Origin: a virus
DNA length: 48,313 bases
IMG/VR virus record: IMGVR_UViG_3300027573_000048
Coordinates: 1-48,313 of that record
Direction: 5' to 3' (one strand)
Shown here piece after piece: positions 1-6,266 of the stretch (position 1 is the stretch's first letter; the number at the start of each line of letters is the position of its first letter). Both the position numbers and the translations under genes were made by a program. Below the pieces are notes generated by a model, which saw only the letters and a program-made list of their open reading frames with translations, was not told where the DNA came from and did no database searches.

Positions 1-349
1 TTCTAGGAATTACAAAAACGGGCTTCTCTCCTTTTGTTTTTTCCGCTGCCGTCAGGTTTTCGATTTTTTCGCAATCGCTGCAAGAGCTGCAAGAGCTGCA
101 ATCGCTGCAATAGCTGCAAGAGCTGCAATAGCGGCAAGAGCTGCAATAGCGGCAAGAGCTGCAAGAGCTGCAATCGCTGCAAGAGCTGCAATAGCGGCAA
201 GAGCTGCAATAGCGGCAATAGCGGCAAGAGCTGCAAGAGCTGCAATCGCTGCAAGAGCGGCAAGAGCTGCAAGAGCTGCAATTCCAACATCCTTCGTTTG
301 TTTGGTTGTCTACTTCGTATCCGGGATTTGCACTAGCAAATTCCTGCGA
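1..349. repeat. Terminal redundancy, left copy
   Basis: This segment has the same length and flanking sequence as 47965-48313, so the window is a circular or terminally redundant genome that was opened here. The copies are not identical: they differ only inside the 9-bp repeat array, at 107-151 versus 48071-48115. The cut falls inside a minus-strand gene that runs from 421 through base 1 and on to 47669. Confidence 0.9.
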
Positions 350-421
350 CACCCCATTCAGAGTTTTATCTTCTCTGCCGAGAAATTCGATGTACGATTT
401 AAAAATTTGAGTTTTGTTCAT
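1..421 (-). CDS. Cys-repeat protein, N-terminal part (gene split by linearisation)
   Basis: The frame opens at the ATG at 421-419 and stays open to base 1, continuing at the right end to the stop at 47669. The joined protein would be about 238 aa. Residues 1-44 are an ordinary soluble segment beginning MNKTQIFKSYIEF. Cysteines follow at 45 and 48, then 23 units of (S/R)-(S/D/Y/R)-C fill residues 49-117. Cysteine therefore recurs strictly every third residue, about 25 times, always as TGC. No signal peptide is visible, so a cytoplasmic protein, perhaps metal-binding or a regular solenoid, is more likely than a disulfide-bonded secreted one; that is inference. A start motif TTAAAACTTCA lies 12 bases upstream of the ATG. 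Leucine-rich and Lys/Ser/Cys-rich frames are also open through the array, but only this frame joins to recognisable flanking protein on both sides. Confidence 0.85.
   Translation of the reverse strand, partial: MNKTQIFKSYIEFLGREDKTLNGVSQEFASANPGYEVDNQTNEGCWNCSSCSSCRSCSDCSSCSSCRYCRYCSSCRYCSSCSDCSSCSSCRYCSSCRYCSSCSYCSDCSSCSSCSDCEKIENLTAAEKTKGEKPVFVIPR
71..277 (-). repeat. 23-unit 9-bp tandem array, copy 1
   Basis: There are 23 back-to-back 9-bp units of plus-strand form GCANNNGCK, where NNN is AGA, ATC or ATA. Read on the minus strand each unit is a three-residue block ending in a TGC cysteine codon: SSC, SDC, RYC, SYC or RSC. Because the unit is 9 bp, gain or loss of units keeps the frame. 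Numbered from the left, units 5-9 read SYC, SSC, RYC, SSC, RYC here. The other copy has SSC, SDC, SSC, SDC, SSC at the same places. Confidence 0.95.
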
Positions 422-433
422 AGTGTTAGTTTT

Positions 434-444
434 TGAAGTTTTAA
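434..444 (-). promoter_or_regulatory. Leader motif TTAAAACTTCA
   Basis: TTAAAACTTCA sits 12 bases upstream of the Cys-repeat gene start. The same 11-mer recurs before two other minus-strand starts (3143-3153 and 4118-4128) and once more at 4151-4161. It may be a translation-enhancing A/T-rich leader of the kind used in place of Shine-Dalgarno sites in Bacteroidota; this role is inferred. Confidence 0.45.
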
Positions 445-448
445 TTTG

Positions 449-593
449 TAGAGGGAACAGGATTCGAACCTGCATATTTCTTTGGCTTCTGCTCTCCTGA
501 TTTTTGTGCAGATAAATCGATTATCCGCTCAGGATTTACACCATACCTTTTAACTGCTGCAGCAGTCGCGTTTACCAGTTCCGCCATCCCTCC
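449..593 (-). tRNA. Anomalous tRNA-like element (class II, Leu-like arms)
   Basis: On the minus strand, GGAGGGA (593-587) pairs with TCCCTCT (456-450) as a 7-bp acceptor stem with one G-T wobble, followed by discriminator A. A D-arm GCG/CGC with an 11-base loop containing TGGT looks like bacterial tRNA-Leu. A T-arm GCAGG-TTCGAAT-CCTGT is canonical apart from one wobble. The centre is abnormal. The expected anticodon arm is a 14-nt palindrome, ACTGCTGCAGCAGT, that leaves only a 4-6 nt loop. About 80 nt then precede the T-arm and contain nested hairpins (TCCTGA/TCAGGA enclosing GATAA/TTATC). No CCA is encoded. It could be a tRNA with an insertion, a pseudo-tRNA or a tRNA mimic; the anticodon cannot be assigned securely. 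It lies 27 bases upstream of the Cys-repeat gene. Confidence 0.5.
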
Positions 594-601
594 GGATACT
601 A

Positions 602-1237
602 TCAGCTTGCCTTGCTTACCGACATGGTTATGCCGGCTTCGTCAAGATTTTCCTTCAGCTTCTTTGCAATTGCACGGGCTGATTTTTTAGAAGCTTTTTC
701 AGCAATCACTTCTGATTCGTGCTCATCTTCCCCGAAACCAAGTTCCATTTGCACCGCTGCACATTTGCCGCCGATGTACTGCTCCACTTCGAAAACAACA
801 TCGGCAACATCAGTCTGGAATTGCTCCAGGTGCTGGTATGTTTCCCTGTCATCAGTGAAAGTTTCCGGGCTGGAAAGCTTCAGAACTTTATTGCTGAAAC
901 GCTTCGCTCCGATCAGGATCAATCCACCCTTGTTTGTGAATTTGAATCCGCTCACAGTGATGTTATCCAACTTCTCGGAAGGCTCCTGATCGATGTGCAC
1001 ATTCTTCATTTCCTTCAGATCGCACAAGTGACAGATATGGTTCACTAATTTTTTCAATGCCTTGCGCAAATCATCGTGCACAATCGCATCGCATGCATCG
1101 TCGATGCTTGACATGTACCTTTCGGTTTCAGATTTTTCGGTCCACTTTTCATAGGTGACCGACAGGGAACCATCATCGGAAAGCGAAGCGCCTTTCACGG
1201 TGATTTTTTCATTGGGGTAAGTTGTTTCTTCAGACAT
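602..1237 (-). CDS. Hypothetical protein, last gene of the recombination operon
   Basis: A 211-aa acidic, soluble protein with no signal peptide or membrane segment. It contains a C-x2-H-x2-C stretch around residues 67-74 (NHICHLCDL) and an Ala/Lys-rich helical tail (about 180-205) of a kind that could bind nucleic acid. It follows the RecE-like nuclease by 11 bases and ends 8 bases before the tRNA-like element. I do not recognise the family; position suggests an accessory role in recombination or early phage metabolism. Confidence 0.75.
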   Translation of the reverse strand: MSEETTYPNEKITVKGASLSDDGSLSVTYEKWTEKSETERYMSSIDDACDAIVHDDLRKALKKLVNHICHLCDLKEMKNVHIDQEPSEKLDNITVSGFKFTNKGGLILIGAKRFSNKVLKLSSPETFTDDRETYQHLEQFQTDVADVVFEVEQYIGGKCAAVQMELGFGEDEHESEVIAEKASKKSARAIAKKLKENLDEAGITMSVSKAS

Positions 1238-1248
1238 TGGTTTATGGA

Positions 1249-1896
1249 TTAAGAGTTATGAAATAGACACCAGTATTTGAATGCGAGCTCCTGGTACTTC
1301 GCCCGTCCGGTTTTATAGATATCGGAATCTCTTGTGATGGCAACGGAGAAAACATTGTGCGGAGCTTTCTTTGAAATACCGAACAGCACATCCCTTTCAG
1401 CTCCGGAAATATCCATGTACCAGGCACGCTGACGATCGTAATCAAAGTGCTCGATGGATGCGATGAACTGCTTCTGGCTCGTTGCCGTTGTGCTTTTGAT
1501 GTCACCTCCGTAACGGAGCAGCTGCATCCACAGATCCCACTTGCAGCGAACAGGAAGTGTAAATTCAAAGCCCTGGTAATCGATAACCATTTCCCGGTTC
1601 ATGACCTCCTGAAAAGTTGCCATTGCTTTTATACTGGCATACATGGGAGTTTTCATGAAGGATTTTCGCATAGCCTTCCCCGTTTCGAATTCCTCGCGGG
1701 TGTACTGCTCCCCGTCAACGGTGAACCGGAATTCATTCACTCTATCCGGCTCCGTGATCAGGGCATCTACCAGCGTGCCGAACCGATATGCAGCGGATGC
1801 ATCTGCGATATAGTCGGCACGCTGGAATAGCCTTGCGAGTTCTGACAGGTCGGAGTTTGAAACCTCCTGCCGGTTGAAGTATGGATCCTGGTTCAT
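1249..1896 (-). CDS. RecE-like PD-(D/E)XK exonuclease
   Basis: A 215-aa protein with the layout of phage PD-(D/E)XK exonucleases paired with RecT (RecE C-terminal, DUF3799-like). An N-terminal RFGTLVDALITEP segment (about 39-51) matches the helix with the conserved Glu/His region of these enzymes. The core strand reads KWDLW followed by GDIKST (about 119-136), giving the catalytic D and the D-x-K element. A Q-x3-Y motif in DRQRAWYMD (about 155-163) follows. It would degrade one strand of linear double-stranded DNA to give ssDNA for RecT annealing. Its ATG overlaps the stop of the upstream coiled-coil gene (ATGA), so the two are translationally coupled. Confidence 0.8.
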   Translation of the reverse strand: MNQDPYFNRQEVSNSDLSELARLFQRADYIADASAAYRFGTLVDALITEPDRVNEFRFTVDGEQYTREEFETGKAMRKSFMKTPMYASIKAMATFQEVMNREMVIDYQGFEFTLPVRCKWDLWMQLLRYGGDIKSTTATSQKQFIASIEHFDYDRQRAWYMDISGAERDVLFGISKKAPHNVFSVAITRDSDIYKTGRAKYQELAFKYWCLFHNS

Positions 1897-3137
1897 TTCG
1901 CTTTACCTGCTGATACAACCGGGATATAGTGAACGTCCTTGTGCACGATCTTCTCCCCGGATTTTTTGAAGTGCTTCTCAGCATCCTTACGCATGAATCC
2001 GAGTTTCTTTTCCAGATCCGTTGCTGAAAGTCCGGGAGCAACATTCTTCACGTAGTACTTCAGGATTTCCATCCAACCAGCAACTGAATCCACACGCAGC
2101 TCCACATCCTCCTTCGCATTGGTTGCAGTGTTCGCAGATACAGCCATGGTGTCGAACTGGATCTGTGCCTGGGAAATAGCTTCATCAGTTTTTACCGCTG
2201 AGGAAACCTGTTCCTTTTGCGCCAGCGCTTTCGCTGCCTGGTCTGCAGCTTCTGCCTTTTCACGTTCTTCCTGTTCTTTTTTCAGCTTTGCCCTTTCCGC
2301 TTTTCCTGCATTTTCTATTTCCTGCAGCTCCGCTTTGCGGGATGCGATGCGGTCCATGAAGGATTCAATCTGGTCATCCAACTGGCGGGTTACTTCAGCA
2401 GAAACTTTTTCAAGGCCAGCCGTTACCAAGTCACTGATGATCTGCACCACTTCACCATTGTCAAGGAAGCGAACCGGCACCTGTGTTTTCACCTGTGCAG
2501 CAATAGACCTGGGATAAGAAGTGTCCCATCCCTGCAGGGTATCTTTCAGTGCAGAAAGATTTTCAAGGGTGCTGGAATTAAAAGCAGCAGTCATTTTGCT
2601 CACCTGTTCGGTAACGTAATCGATCGCGCGATTGGAAACCTGTAATTCAATATCAGCTTTGATGGAAACCCGTTCGGCTGATTTACCTGCTTCCACGGCT
2701 CGCTTCTGCTCTTCCTCTCGCTGCTTCTGCACCATGAATGCAGCCCGGTCATTACGGATCTTCACCAGCTTTGCTGTTGGTGCATCAGGAGCCATCTTTG
2801 CAAGCGTGAGCGATGCTTCAATAGCAGTGAACTGGCTGCGGATCTGATCCATTGCTGCGGTGAGTGGTTTCCGGTCACCTTCCAGTGCTGATTTCAGATC
2901 ATCCACTTTTTTTAAGTGAACCGCGATGGCGCGATCTTCTTCATCGGTGATTTGTGAAACCGGAATATTTGCAACCTGAGAAAGAATTCTTTCCGATGCA
3001 GCCAGAGCTTTCGCTGCTCTGGTCTGTCCGATCTGAATCATTCCGTTCACTGATTGCTGAACGATACCTGTAATCTGATCTATCTGATCAGGTGTTAAGG
3101 GTTGTGGCGCTGTGGCCACGGCTGTGGTGGTATTCAT
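1893..3137 (-). CDS. Coiled-coil protein of the recombination operon (DUF1351-like)
   Basis: A 414-aa largely alpha-helical protein lying between RecT and the RecE-like nuclease. Residues about 65-175 (VHLKKVDDLKSALEGDRKPL onward) resemble the DUF1351-type proteins I associate with phage recET loci, and residues about 235-295 form a charged coiled coil rich in E, K and A. The C-terminal 60 residues are Lys-rich. No catalytic motif is visible. By position it probably helps load or scaffold the recombination pair; that is inference. A TTAAAACTTCA leader precedes its ATG by 5 bases. Confidence 0.75.
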   Translation of the reverse strand: MNTTTAVATAPQPLTPDQIDQITGIVQQSVNGMIQIGQTRAAKALAASERILSQVANIPVSQITDEEDRAIAVHLKKVDDLKSALEGDRKPLTAAMDQIRSQFTAIEASLTLAKMAPDAPTAKLVKIRNDRAAFMVQKQREEEQKRAVEAGKSAERVSIKADIELQVSNRAIDYVTEQVSKMTAAFNSSTLENLSALKDTLQGWDTSYPRSIAAQVKTQVPVRFLDNGEVVQIISDLVTAGLEKVSAEVTRQLDDQIESFMDRIASRKAELQEIENAGKAERAKLKKEQEEREKAEAADQAAKALAQKEQVSSAVKTDEAISQAQIQFDTMAVSANTATNAKEDVELRVDSVAGWMEILKYYVKNVAPGLSATDLEKKLGFMRKDAEKHFKKSGEKIVHKDVHYIPVVSAGKAK

Positions 3138-3142
3138 TGTTA

Positions 3143-3153
3143 TGAAGTTTTAA
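3143..3153 (-). promoter_or_regulatory. Leader motif TTAAAACTTCA
   Basis: Second occurrence of the 11-mer, 5 bases upstream of the coiled-coil gene start and within the short gap after recT. No Shine-Dalgarno sequence is present here, so the motif may help define the start. Confidence 0.4.
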
Positions 3154-3164
3154 GATGTTAGTGA

Positions 3165-4112
3165 TTAATAATTATCATCATCAACAGTGATCCTGCTTTC
3201 AGAATTCTGATCACTGCTGCCGTTTGTTGTGGAAGAAAGGTCCTGAGCGTTGTGAGTGCCGTTACCGTTTGACGATTGCGCGATTTGATGTGAAGGCTCT
3301 GCCGGTAAAGCATAATCGATAGCTCCTTCTTCTTCTGTCGCTTCAAGTCTGGAGTAAGCTCCTTTGATATTTATTTTTGGATATGCCTTGAAAGAATGCT
3401 TGATGGTTTTTGCTTTCAGAAAACCTGAGTCGATTTGTCTGCCTGGTCCAGATGTATAAAGCGGATTTGCTTTTGAAAGATCACCGTTACCTTTGTTTTT
3501 ACGATCAGAATATTTCATCAGCCTTGCAATGTCCTCTTTCAAAAGCCATGTATAATCATACCCCCCGTCTTTTTTCAGAAGCTTTAAAAAACAGCCGATA
3601 ACTTCCTCCGTGTGACTGGCAATCATGGAATAATTCACGAATTTTTTCCCGTCCCTTTCTCCGCAGTCAAAAATGTCGCCCTTGTAAACTACAATAGGCT
3701 CCGATGCTCCTTCGAGCTGGCCAGCCAACTGACGAAGTCCGAGTTCACCATAAGGAGAGATTTCAAGGTTCGCACGCTTTTCCCATTGAGGATTTTCCCT
3801 TGTTCCCACATTTACATTTGCAGGCACCAGATAGCAGAGTTTTTTTGTTGGATCCAATGACAGGCCTTGAACTGCCATATCGATGAACGCACCATACAAA
3901 CTGACCTTTGAACATTTTTGTAGTTCCTGATTCTGGGAGAGATTTTTCTGGAAGTGGTATTTCTCCGTTTCATAGATCATTTCTCCCATTTTAGACCCGT
4001 GGACCTTATTGAACACGGTAATGAATTTTTCAGCCACTCTCTGATCTTCCGGAATTTTGGTTACCGCCAGACCATCTAAGAAGTTGACTGTTGTTTGAAT
4101 TGCTGTTGACAT
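3165..4112 (-). CDS. recT: RecT-family single-strand annealing recombinase
   Basis: A 315-aa protein with the RecT core at about residues 25-225. Diagnostic stretches are LSLDPTKKLCYLVPAN (about 84-99), the hydrophobic-glycine block ISPYGELGLRQLAGQ (about 118-132) and a KAKTIKHSF segment near 233. RecT proteins coat ssDNA and promote annealing of homologous strands. The last 50 residues are Ser/Asn/Gln-rich and end in an acidic VDDDNY tail, as in SSB-type interaction tails. It is followed by its helper protein and the RecE-like nuclease in the same operon. Confidence 0.92.
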   Translation of the reverse strand: MSTAIQTTVNFLDGLAVTKIPEDQRVAEKFITVFNKVHGSKMGEMIYETEKYHFQKNLSQNQELQKCSKVSLYGAFIDMAVQGLSLDPTKKLCYLVPANVNVGTRENPQWEKRANLEISPYGELGLRQLAGQLEGASEPIVVYKGDIFDCGERDGKKFVNYSMIASHTEEVIGCFLKLLKKDGGYDYTWLLKEDIARLMKYSDRKNKGNGDLSKANPLYTSGPGRQIDSGFLKAKTIKHSFKAYPKINIKGAYSRLEATEEEGAIDYALPAEPSHQIAQSSNGNGTHNAQDLSSTTNGSSDQNSESRITVDDDNY

Positions 4113-4117
4113 GATTT

Positions 4118-4161
4118 TGAAGTTTTAAATGTTTTTATAATTTTGTTTCCTGAAGTTTTAA
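4118..4161 (-). promoter_or_regulatory. Paired leader motifs upstream of recT
   Basis: TTAAAACTTCA occurs at 4118-4128 and at 4151-4161, a 33-base spacing, in the gap before recT. The upstream copy contains the TAA stop of the preceding gene. The proximal copy is 5 bases from the recT ATG. Two copies about three helical turns apart would also fit a protein-binding site. Confidence 0.4.
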
Positions 4162-4430
4162 ACTGTAGGGCGGTTTCTGATCAGGAGGCTGCCCTCTTTT
4201 ATTTCCTGAAGCAGTATTTCCGGACCGAGCTCCCGCACATTTTTCGCATGCAGCGGATACATTGTGTAAAGCTTCTGCTCTCCCTGGTAAATGAGTGCGT
4301 GAGTTGCAGATCTATCCCTCACGCTGTCGGCAGCAGCTTTGATCGCTGAGAGAAGATCCTCGAACGGTTCTGTGCGATCCACATCCGGATCACCATCGAA
4401 GTATCGTATGTAGGTGTTGTGAAAGTTCAT
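4158..4430 (-). CDS. Small hypothetical protein
   Basis: A 90-aa protein starting MNFHNTYIRYFDGD. I chose the ATG at 4430 rather than a start further upstream in the same frame because it forms an ATGA overlap with the stop of the preceding small gene, and the extension would lie wholly on that gene. It is soluble and mixed alpha/beta, and no motif is recognised. It lies directly upstream of recT. Confidence 0.7.
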   Translation of the reverse strand: MNFHNTYIRYFDGDPDVDRTEPFEDLLSAIKAAADSVRDRSATHALIYQGEQKLYTMYPLHAKNVRELGPEILLQEIKEGSLLIRNRPTV

Positions 4431-4606
4431 TGTACCGATTTTTGCAGGTCCGGAATACGAGATTCCAGATCCTTGATCCTCGCCATGTCGTGAACTGATC
4501 TGGTTGGTTTCTGGCAGAGCGCCTTGTATTCTTTCCGCTTGGCCTCGAGCCATGTTTCGTAAGGCTCCGGGTAAAGGTTCGAGCTGATAATGTGGAAGAG
4601 GTTCAT
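4427..4606 (-). CDS. Small hypothetical protein, 59 aa
   Basis: Found by reading the gap between the regulator and the pre-recT gene. It encodes MNLFHIISSNLYPEPYETW, then a Lys-rich helix, and ends KSVQ. Both ends are ATGA overlaps with neighbouring genes (start at 4606 with the upstream stop, stop at 4427 with the downstream start). That coupling pattern is the main reason to accept so short an ORF. Function unknown. Confidence 0.65.
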   Translation of the reverse strand: MNLFHIISSNLYPEPYETWLEAKRKEYKALCQKPTRSVHDMARIKDLESRIPDLQKSVQ

Positions 4607-4758
4607 ACCATTCGTGTTTTTATAATTGACTTCTGAATCTGACGGGTGTAATCCTTCTTCGCCCGTGGCCGCTTCTTCGGCGGGGTAAGCACCGACCGTA
4701 GCAGGTCCAGCTCCCTGCGCATATGCTCTATCCGGTCGAGGATTTCCTGTCGGGTCAT
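4603..4758 (-). CDS. Small basic hypothetical protein, 51 aa
   Basis: A 51-aa ORF beginning MTRQEILDRIEHMRRELDLL. An amphipathic helix is followed by a strongly basic segment (KKRPRAKKDY), suggesting nucleic-acid contact. Its start overlaps the stop of the Cro-like gene and its stop overlaps the next start, so it belongs to a chain of four coupled genes. Confidence 0.65.
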   Translation of the reverse strand: MTRQEILDRIEHMRRELDLLRSVLTPPKKRPRAKKDYTRQIQKSIIKTRMV

Positions 4759-4976
4759 TTTGATGCAGTTGACGTCAACTTCTTGAATAAACGATCTTTC
4801 TTTCTCCGGTACTTGTCACGGGTTGATATGGCTGCCTGAACCACCTTGTCATTCTCATATTCTGAGTTCAGGACCTGCGACACCGCTTGCTTTGAGACCC
4901 CCGCTTTGTCCGCTATCTCACTGAAGTGGCCTTTAACTTCCTCTTTCAGGTTTAGCAATTCTTGCTTTAAATCCAT
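4755..4976 (-). CDS. Cro-like HTH regulator
   Basis: A 73-aa protein starting MDLKQELLNLKEEVKGHF. A helix-turn-helix lies at about residues 18-45: IADKAGVSKQAVSQVLNSEY has the A-x3-G-V-S-x3-V pattern of a recognition HTH. It ends in a Lys/Arg-rich tail. It is transcribed divergently from the CI-like repressor across a 139-bp region with repeated operators, so it should be the first gene of the leftward lytic operon and the Cro counterpart. I used the ATG at 4976 because a longer in-frame version would extend across the operator region. Confidence 0.8.
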   Translation of the reverse strand: MDLKQELLNLKEEVKGHFSEIADKAGVSKQAVSQVLNSEYENDKVVQAAISTRDKYRRKKDRLFKKLTSTASK

Positions 4977-5115
4977 TTTATTCTTGTTTATATGTTGTAT
5001 TTTTCTTAACCTTGACTTTACGAATTGAATACTTGACAAATATAAGTCAACTTGTTGAATACTTGACAAATTAAATTGAAAAAAGTTTTCAACAATGTCA
5101 ATTAGTTGAATAACA
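4977..5115. promoter_or_regulatory. Divergent lysis-lysogeny control region
   Basis: A/T-rich 139-bp region between the Cro-like and CI-like genes. A perfect 17-bp direct repeat TTGAATACTTGACAAAT occurs at 5025-5041 and 5055-5071, exactly 30 bp apart. The inverted half-sites TTGAC/GTCAA (5033-5037 and 5046-5050, 8-bp spacer) make a palindrome, and further half-sites occur at 5063-5067 and 5097-5101. On the minus strand TATATTTG (5044-5037) matches the Bacteroidota -7 consensus TAnnTTTG and lies within the first operator, so a bound repressor would block the leftward promoter. Confidence 0.75.
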
Positions 5116-5466
5116 ATGAAAAGGAAACCCTCTGAATTCAAAAAGTTAGTACAGGCAATGCTTAAAAAGGAAGGAATGACGCAAGAGCAGCTAGCAAAAA
5201 AGCTGAATATGTCGGAATCCAACCTGTCGCATATGCTTTCTCGTGGCACAACCGACCCCGATATAATGAAGATTATTGCACAATTTTTGAAGTTTGATGT
5301 GAGCCTTTTCAACCGAGACAGCCAAATAAAATCACCTGGTGCGCAAATGCAACCAGTTGAAAAAGATTATCAAAATCAGGTGGAATACCTGAAGGAAATT
5401 ATCAAGGCGAAAGACGATTTGATTAGAGCGAAAGATGAACTGATCGCCAACTTGAAAAGGAATTAG
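5116..5466 (+). CDS. CI-like XRE-family repressor
   Basis: A 116-aa protein with an HTH_3/XRE domain at about residues 8-65 (MTQEQLAKKLNMSESNLSHM is the helix-turn-helix). A short linker and a C-terminal coiled coil follow (about 85-115, with repeated KAKDDLIRAKDELI), probably for dimerisation. There is no peptidase domain, so induction would not be by LexA-type self-cleavage. It diverges from the Cro-like gene and is followed by other plus-strand lysogeny genes. Confidence 0.85.
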   Translation: MKRKPSEFKKLVQAMLKKEGMTQEQLAKKLNMSESNLSHMLSRGTTDPDIMKIIAQFLKFDVSLFNRDSQIKSPGAQMQPVEKDYQNQVEYLKEIIKAKDDLIRAKDELIANLKRN

Positions 5467-5528
5467 AGAGATGGTGTTATCCACGACCCCGTTAAATTTA
5501 TCGCAACTTTGAAGGAAAAATCAAAGCA

Positions 5529-5861
5529 ATGAAAGCAATTTTAACCACCCTTCTAATGATCTTCACCGCCATATCCGTTAGGGCACAAGAGATCCCGGAT
5601 GGCTACAGAGTAGGCAACCTCGATTATTATAATAAACAGTTCCTGTACGGGGCTGGATTATCTGTAACCGGAGCAAGCGCATGTTTAATGTCAATGGCAT
5701 TTATTGATGATCCCAATGCTGGTCCGGCTAAGTACGTGCTGCTGGGAACCGGAACGGCATGCAGCATTATGGGTGTGATCATTCAGATAACAGCCTATAA
5801 GCGAGCAACGAAGCAGCGTGGCTTGAGACTTGACGGTGGAGGTATAGTTTATGGATTTTAA
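5529..5861 (+). CDS. Small membrane protein with signal sequence
   Basis: 110 aa. A cleavable-looking signal peptide (MKAILTTLLMIFTAISVRAQ) is followed by two hydrophobic segments at about residues 40-60 and 70-90. It sits between the repressor and a second HTH gene, so it is probably expressed in the lysogen. Phage membrane proteins in this position often exclude superinfection, but nothing in the sequence proves that here. Confidence 0.7.
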   Translation: MKAILTTLLMIFTAISVRAQEIPDGYRVGNLDYYNKQFLYGAGLSVTGASACLMSMAFIDDPNAGPAKYVLLGTGTACSIMGVIIQITAYKRATKQRGLRLDGGGIVYGF

Positions 5862-5870
5862 TTTTCAAAA

Positions 5871-6266
5871 ATGCCTGGTCATATCGGGAAAGATTCCAAG
5901 GCTGTAACCCAGCGACTGATTCAGGTGCTCAACGTTCTGATCGTATCGGGTAGATTCAAGAGCCGCAGGCAGATCACGCAGAAGCTTGGTGTGTATGAAA
6001 CGCAGGCTTCTAGGTGGTATAGCGGTGAAGGAGCCTGTACAGTTGATGTTCTGGTGAAGGTGGTGAAGGTGCTGGGTGTGGATCCTGCCTGGCTTCTGAT
6101 GGGCACAGGAGAAATGTTTACCAATGCAGATTCCCGTCTGGAAGCCATCGAGAAGCAGCTGGCAATGCTGACTGAAAATAGGCCCGTAAAACCCGGAACA
6201 AAAACCCGGAACAGCCGTGAAAAAAGCAGTAAAAAACGAAGCTTTCAGAAAAAGTTAGCATTATAA
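5871..6266 (+). CDS. HTH protein (XRE-like)
   Basis: A 131-aa protein with a helix-turn-helix at about residues 33-60 (RQITQKLGVYETQASRWYSG) and the LGVDPAWLLMGTGEMF element (about 72-87) typical of phage and Bacteroidota XRE regulators. The C-terminal 40 residues are Lys/Arg/Ser-rich. The coding sequence near its end contains a double ACCCGGAACA repeat that recurs directly in front of the integrase start, so this protein or the integrase may bind there. Confidence 0.8.
   Translation: MPGHIGKDSKAVTQRLIQVLNVLIVSGRFKSRRQITQKLGVYETQASRWYSGEGACTVDVLVKVVKVLGVDPAWLLMGTGEMFTNADSRLEAIEKQLAMLTENRPVKPGTKTRNSREKSSKKRSFQKKLAL
6191..6214 (+). repeat. Double ACCCGGAACA repeat, copy A
   Basis: Two ACCCGGAACA 10-mers with start-to-start spacing of 13 bp, inside the 3' end of the HTH gene. 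The same two-element block, differing by one base, lies at 6359-6382. Paired direct repeats near an integrase gene suggest arm-type integrase sites or an operator; that is inference. Confidence 0.6.

Noticed and set aside
71-277. CRISPR array or a diversity-generating template/variable repeat pair
   Set aside because: Units are 9 bp with no spacers, no Cas gene or reverse transcriptase is in the window, and the differences are not limited to adenines.
3-290. Leucine-rich ORF (repeats of LLQ/LLP) on the minus strand, and the matching one at 47967-48254
   Set aside because: Both are shadows of the Cys-repeat frame. The 9-bp unit keeps several frames open, but only the Cys frame continues into recognisable protein on both sides.
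34-336. Plus-strand Lys/Ser/Cys-rich ORF across the array (also 47998-48300)
   Set aside because: It is on the opposite strand to all neighbouring genes, has no flanking homology, and is explained by repeat periodicity.
449-593. Group I intron inside a tRNA-Leu, suggested by an AATCCTGAGC element
   Set aside because: The insert is far too short and the other conserved group I elements are absent.
2119-2847. Plus-strand ORFs over the coiled-coil gene and similar antisense ORFs across the late genes
   Set aside because: They lie opposite well-supported genes, overlap one another and show no coherent motifs.
4158-4553. Longer start for the pre-recT gene
   Set aside because: The upstream 123 bases overlap a separate, coupled 59-aa gene; the ATG at 4430 gives an exact ATGA overlap.
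4755-5312. Extended 185-aa version of the Cro-like regulator
   Set aside because: The extension crosses the operator region and the start of the divergent repressor gene.
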